Of a stretch of 64,000 bases of DNA, positions 61,981 to 64,000 are shown piece after piece. The notes beneath the pieces were generated by a model. The model was not told where the DNA came from, ran no database searches, and saw only the letters and a list, made by a program, of their open reading frames with translations. The DNA is taken from contig NZ_QLMI01000002.1 of the NCBI RefSeq assembly GCF_003259835.1, positions 62,001 through 126,000 on the forward strand, read 5' to 3'. The number at the start of each line of letters is the position of its first letter. Within the stretch, counting starts at the first letter, position 1. Both the position numbers and the translations under genes were made by a program. The stretch comes from Flavobacterium aquaticum (GTDB lineage: Bacteria > Bacteroidota > Bacteroidia > Flavobacteriales > Flavobacteriaceae).

Positions 61981-62232
61981 ATGGGAATTCCTGAATTAAA
62001 AGAAATTATCAAATTAAAACTTGAAAATGCCGATGAGCGTGTGCTTCGCATTGTAGATTCGGTTTTAAATGAATATTCGAAAGAAACTATTGCTTTTGAT
62101 TCGAAAGGATATGCCTTAAATTTAGAAGAATACCATTTAAAAGTTGAAGAAGGTTTTGAAGACATTAAAAACAATAAAACTTTTTCTAATGACGAAATGG
62201 CCTCAAAAATTCAGCAATTAAAAAAGCAATAA
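61981..62232 (+). CDS. Putative antitoxin of a ParE-type module
   Basis: Small acidic protein of 83 aa, start at ATG 61981 (MGIPELKEIIKLKLENADER); the open frame extends further up to 61888 but that part is leader. It is mainly helical: ADERVLRIVDSVLNEYSKET, then EEYHLKVEEGFEDIKNNKTF and FSNDEMASKIQQLKK. This matches the small antitoxins paired with ParE/RelE toxins in Bacteroidota. No classical DNA-binding fold can be named with confidence. Its stop is directly next to the toxin start (no gap). Confidence 0.78.
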   Translation: MGIPELKEIIKLKLENADERVLRIVDSVLNEYSKETIAFDSKGYALNLEEYHLKVEEGFEDIKNNKTFSNDEMASKIQQLKKQ

Positions 62233-62520
62233 ATGATGTTTTCGGTTATTTGGACTTCAAAATCTTTCGAAGATATTTCAAACATACATCATTATCTCAC
62301 AAACAAAATTTCTATTGAAACTGCAAATAAAATCGTTGACGAGATTTATCAAGCTCCTAATTCGATTACTTTTGTAGAACAATTTCAAATAGATGAATTT
62401 CGAAAGGATTGTAGAAGAATTATTGTTAGAAATTATAAAATTCTTTACCATATAAAAGATTCTGAAATATTCATAATTAGAATTTTTAATACATTTCAAG
62501 ACCCAATAAAAAGTTTATAA
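62233..62520 (+). CDS. ParE/RelE-family toxin
   Basis: Protein of 95 aa with the RelE/ParE fold: FSVIWTSKSFEDISNIHHYL at the start, then ETANKIVDEIYQAPNSI, FRKDCRRIIVRNYKILYHIK and FIIRIFNTFQDP near the end. The typical C-terminal Arg/His region is present (CRRIIVRNYK). ParE-type toxins poison gyrase, RelE-type cleave mRNA; the sequence favours ParE but does not decide. It starts directly at the antitoxin stop and is followed 1 nt later by the methyltransferase gene. Confidence 0.85.
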   Translation: MMFSVIWTSKSFEDISNIHHYLTNKISIETANKIVDEIYQAPNSITFVEQFQIDEFRKDCRRIIVRNYKILYHIKDSEIFIIRIFNTFQDPIKSL

Positions 62521-62521
62521 A

Positions 62522-63163
62522 ATGCATTTTATATCAGAAGATTTAGAAGATTACGTTGCCAATCATTCCCAAGCGGAACCTGAATTATTAGCGAAATTAA
62601 ACAAAGAAACCTATCAAAAAATCATGCAACCACGAATGTTAAGTGGTCATTTTCAAGGTAGAGTTTTGAGTATGCTTTCAAAAATCATTCGCCCGAAACA
62701 TATTTTGGAAATTGGAACGTATACGGGTTATGCTGCGTTATGTTTAGCAGAAGGATTAGCTGAAAACGGAACTTTAGATACGATTGATATTGAAGAAGAA
62801 TTAGTGGATTTTCAAAGAAAATATTTTGACGCTTCGCCTTGGAAAGACCAAATTTTTCAACATTTAGGTGATGCGGTTGATATTATCCCAACTTTAAATA
62901 AAAAATTTGATTTGGTTTTTATTGATGCTGATAAAGAAAATTATGTAAATTACTTTCACTTAATCGTTCCCATGATGAACAAAGGCGGAATTATCCTATC
63001 AGACAATGTTTTGTGGAGCGGAAAAGTACTGGAAGAAGTTAAAACAAATGATAAAAGCACACCCGTTTTATTAGAATACAATCAACTATTGAATACTGAC
63101 CCAAGAGTAGAAACGGTTTTATTGCCTATTCGTGATGGTTTGACGGTTAGTCGTGTTTTGTAA
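62522..63163 (+). CDS. Class I SAM-dependent O-methyltransferase
   Basis: Protein of 213 aa of the caffeoyl-CoA/catechol O-methyltransferase group. The SAM motif is HILEIGTYTGYAALCLAEGL; acidic IDADKENYVNYF holds metal-ligand Asp; GGIILSDNVLWSGKV is the third motif. It probably methylates a small hydroxylated compound; the substrate is unknown. It lies 1 nt after the ParE-type toxin and may be co-transcribed with it, an odd pairing. Its end overlaps the convergent PAP2 gene by 17 nt. Confidence 0.92.
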   Translation: MHFISEDLEDYVANHSQAEPELLAKLNKETYQKIMQPRMLSGHFQGRVLSMLSKIIRPKHILEIGTYTGYAALCLAEGLAENGTLDTIDIEEELVDFQRKYFDASPWKDQIFQHLGDAVDIIPTLNKKFDLVFIDADKENYVNYFHLIVPMMNKGGIILSDNVLWSGKVLEEVKTNDKSTPVLLEYNQLLNTDPRVETVLLPIRDGLTVSRVL

Positions 63164-63833
63164 TGAAATTGTATTTTTTACCAAAGAACAAATACAATTT
63201 ATAACATCCAAATCCGAAAATTGCTCCAAATACATAACCCGTAAGAATATCTCCCGGAAAATGCAATCCTAAGTAAATTCTGCTAAAAGCAAAAATTAGT
63301 GGAAACAAAAACAACAAATAAGTATGTTTGTAATATTTACGAAGAATTAATACAACAAAAGTTGTTGTTGCGAAAGAATTAGAAGCGTGTCCTGAGAAAA
63401 AGCTGAATGAGCTTCTCTTTTCTACTATTCGAGCTATTTGATTAACTTCCAAATCATTACATGGTCGTAAACGTTCGAAAGAATATTTGAATAGATTGGT
63501 AATTTGGTCTGTAAACGTAATTAAAGCAGCCAAGAAAAGAATGATGATAAATACATTTTTAGCTTTTTTTAGAAATATTTCATCATTATAATAGGAACGG
63601 TAAAAAAATAAAACTATAAATATTCCAATAGGTAAGAAAAGAGCAGATAAAAAATATCTCCAGAAACTAACATTAAAACCTTCTTTTTTAATTACAAGAT
63701 AAAAAACTGCAATAAAAAAAGGGATCCAATAAATTTGTTTTGTGATAATCATCCAAAAACCATCAAATGGTTCAGAGCCTAATCCGTTTAAAAAAAGGAA
63801 TAATTCTTTATCTAAGTTAATTAACTGCTCCAA
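63147..63833 (-). CDS. PAP2-family membrane phosphatase (TTG start)
   Basis: Integral membrane protein of 228 aa with about six helices and the three PAP2 motifs: KYSFERLRP (KX6RP), FFSGHAS (PSGH-type) and SRIYLGLHFPGD (SRX5HX3D). This family removes phosphate from lipid phosphates such as undecaprenyl diphosphate, phosphatidate or the lipid A phosphate. Start is TTG at 63833, next to the stop of the upstream partial gene (1-nt gap), so translation is likely coupled. Confidence 0.9.
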   Translation of the reverse strand: MEQLINLDKELFLFLNGLGSEPFDGFWMIITKQIYWIPFFIAVFYLVIKKEGFNVSFWRYFLSALFLPIGIFIVLFFYRSYYNDEIFLKKAKNVFIIILFLAALITFTDQITNLFKYSFERLRPCNDLEVNQIARIVEKRSSFSFFSGHASNSFATTTFVVLILRKYYKHTYLLFLFPLIFAFSRIYLGLHFPGDILTGYVFGAIFGFGCYKLYLFFGKKYNFITKHD

Positions 63834-63834
63834 A

Positions 63835-64000
63835 TTACAATTGTCTTTTTACAGGTCCGGTAATACTTTCAATATCTTCTTTTACTTTTTCAATCGGATT
63901 TTGAACGTCTAAATTAATGTTTTCCATAGGATTTACCATTTTTGTAATTCCTTCTTTAGCTTTTGCTATTTCTTCAGAAACACCACCCGTTAAAGTATTC
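63835..64000 (-). CDS. 3' end of a gene, possible TatA/TatB-type subunit (partial)
   Basis: The last 54 codons of a minus-strand gene run from the window edge to a TAA at 63835-63837. The translation is charged and helical (SEEIAKAKEGITKMV, NPIEKVKEDIESITGPVKRQ). The SEEI-AKAK-type amphipathic segment and the GPVKRQ end recall the C-terminus of flavobacterial Tat (twin-arginine translocation) subunits, and I recall a Tat gene next to a PAP2 phosphatase in this group. The membrane helix that would prove it lies outside the window. Confidence 0.5.
   Translation of the reverse strand, partial: NTLTGGVSEEIAKAKEGITKMVNPMENINLDVQNPIEKVKEDIESITGPVKRQL

Overview
The window is a contiguous piece of a Flavobacterium-like chromosome (Bacteroidota, Flavobacteriaceae). 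The basis is gene content: exosortase F with its partner, gliding genes gldB and gldC, a short primary sigma factor without region 1.1, an FtsZ with a very long tail, and promoters of the Bacteroidota form TTTG/TAnnTTTG. The DNA is A+T-rich, mostly uses TAA stops and rarely has Shine-Dalgarno sites. No rRNA, CRISPR array, insertion sequence or prophage was seen. Nearly everything is chromosomal housekeeping or envelope biology.

Layout. 0.1-3.8 kb (-): topoisomerase I and an arginase-fold protein with degraded metal ligands. 4.0-10.6 kb (+): miaB, a sigma-54 activator-type AAA+ regulator, an LptE-like lipoprotein, a hypothetical protein, secG and groES-groEL. 10.7-17.5 kb (-): a DAB-type inorganic-carbon transporter (dabA, dabB) with a SulP anion transporter and a DUF2490 outer-membrane protein. 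17.5-21.2 kb (-): a likely metal-handling module of Cys-rich protein, TonB-dependent receptor and HMA protein. 21.2-24.4 kb (-): a beta-CASP nuclease, an ATP-cone/PD-(D/E)XK protein and the exosortase F pair. 24.5-30.9 kb (+): a GAF/fRMsr protein, a CPA2 antiporter, rpsO, pnp, rpoD and rpe. 30.9-33.0 kb (-): CBS protein, M90-type peptidase, tRNA-Arg(UCG) and a YqeY protein.

33.3-49.0 kb (-) is the complete dcw cluster: mraZ-rsmH-ftsL-ftsI-murE-mraY-murD-ftsW-murG-murC-ftsQ-ftsA-ftsZ, lacking only murF and ddl. Upstream of mraZ there is a three-repeat, 10-bp-period GTGGTA array that looks like the MraZ autoregulatory box. 49.4-53.7 kb holds an alpha/beta hydrolase, yihA, gldC-gldB, nadE and a LuxR-type response regulator. 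53.7-64 kb has dnaG (all four zinc ligands replaced), an ECF sigma/anti-sigma-like/OMP trio, a polyprenyl synthase, an outer-membrane-type protein, rlmN, a ParE-type toxin-antitoxin pair, an O-methyltransferase, a PAP2 phosphatase and the end of a possible Tat subunit.

The most unusual feature running through the window is a set of short arrays of degenerate 7-nt units (sometimes 6 or 8 nt). They sit in gaps between genes, inside the dcw operon and once inside a coding sequence. Other points worth attention are the zinc-less primase, the arginase-like pseudoenzyme, the MraZ box, the DAB/SulP operon and the hairpin before groES.
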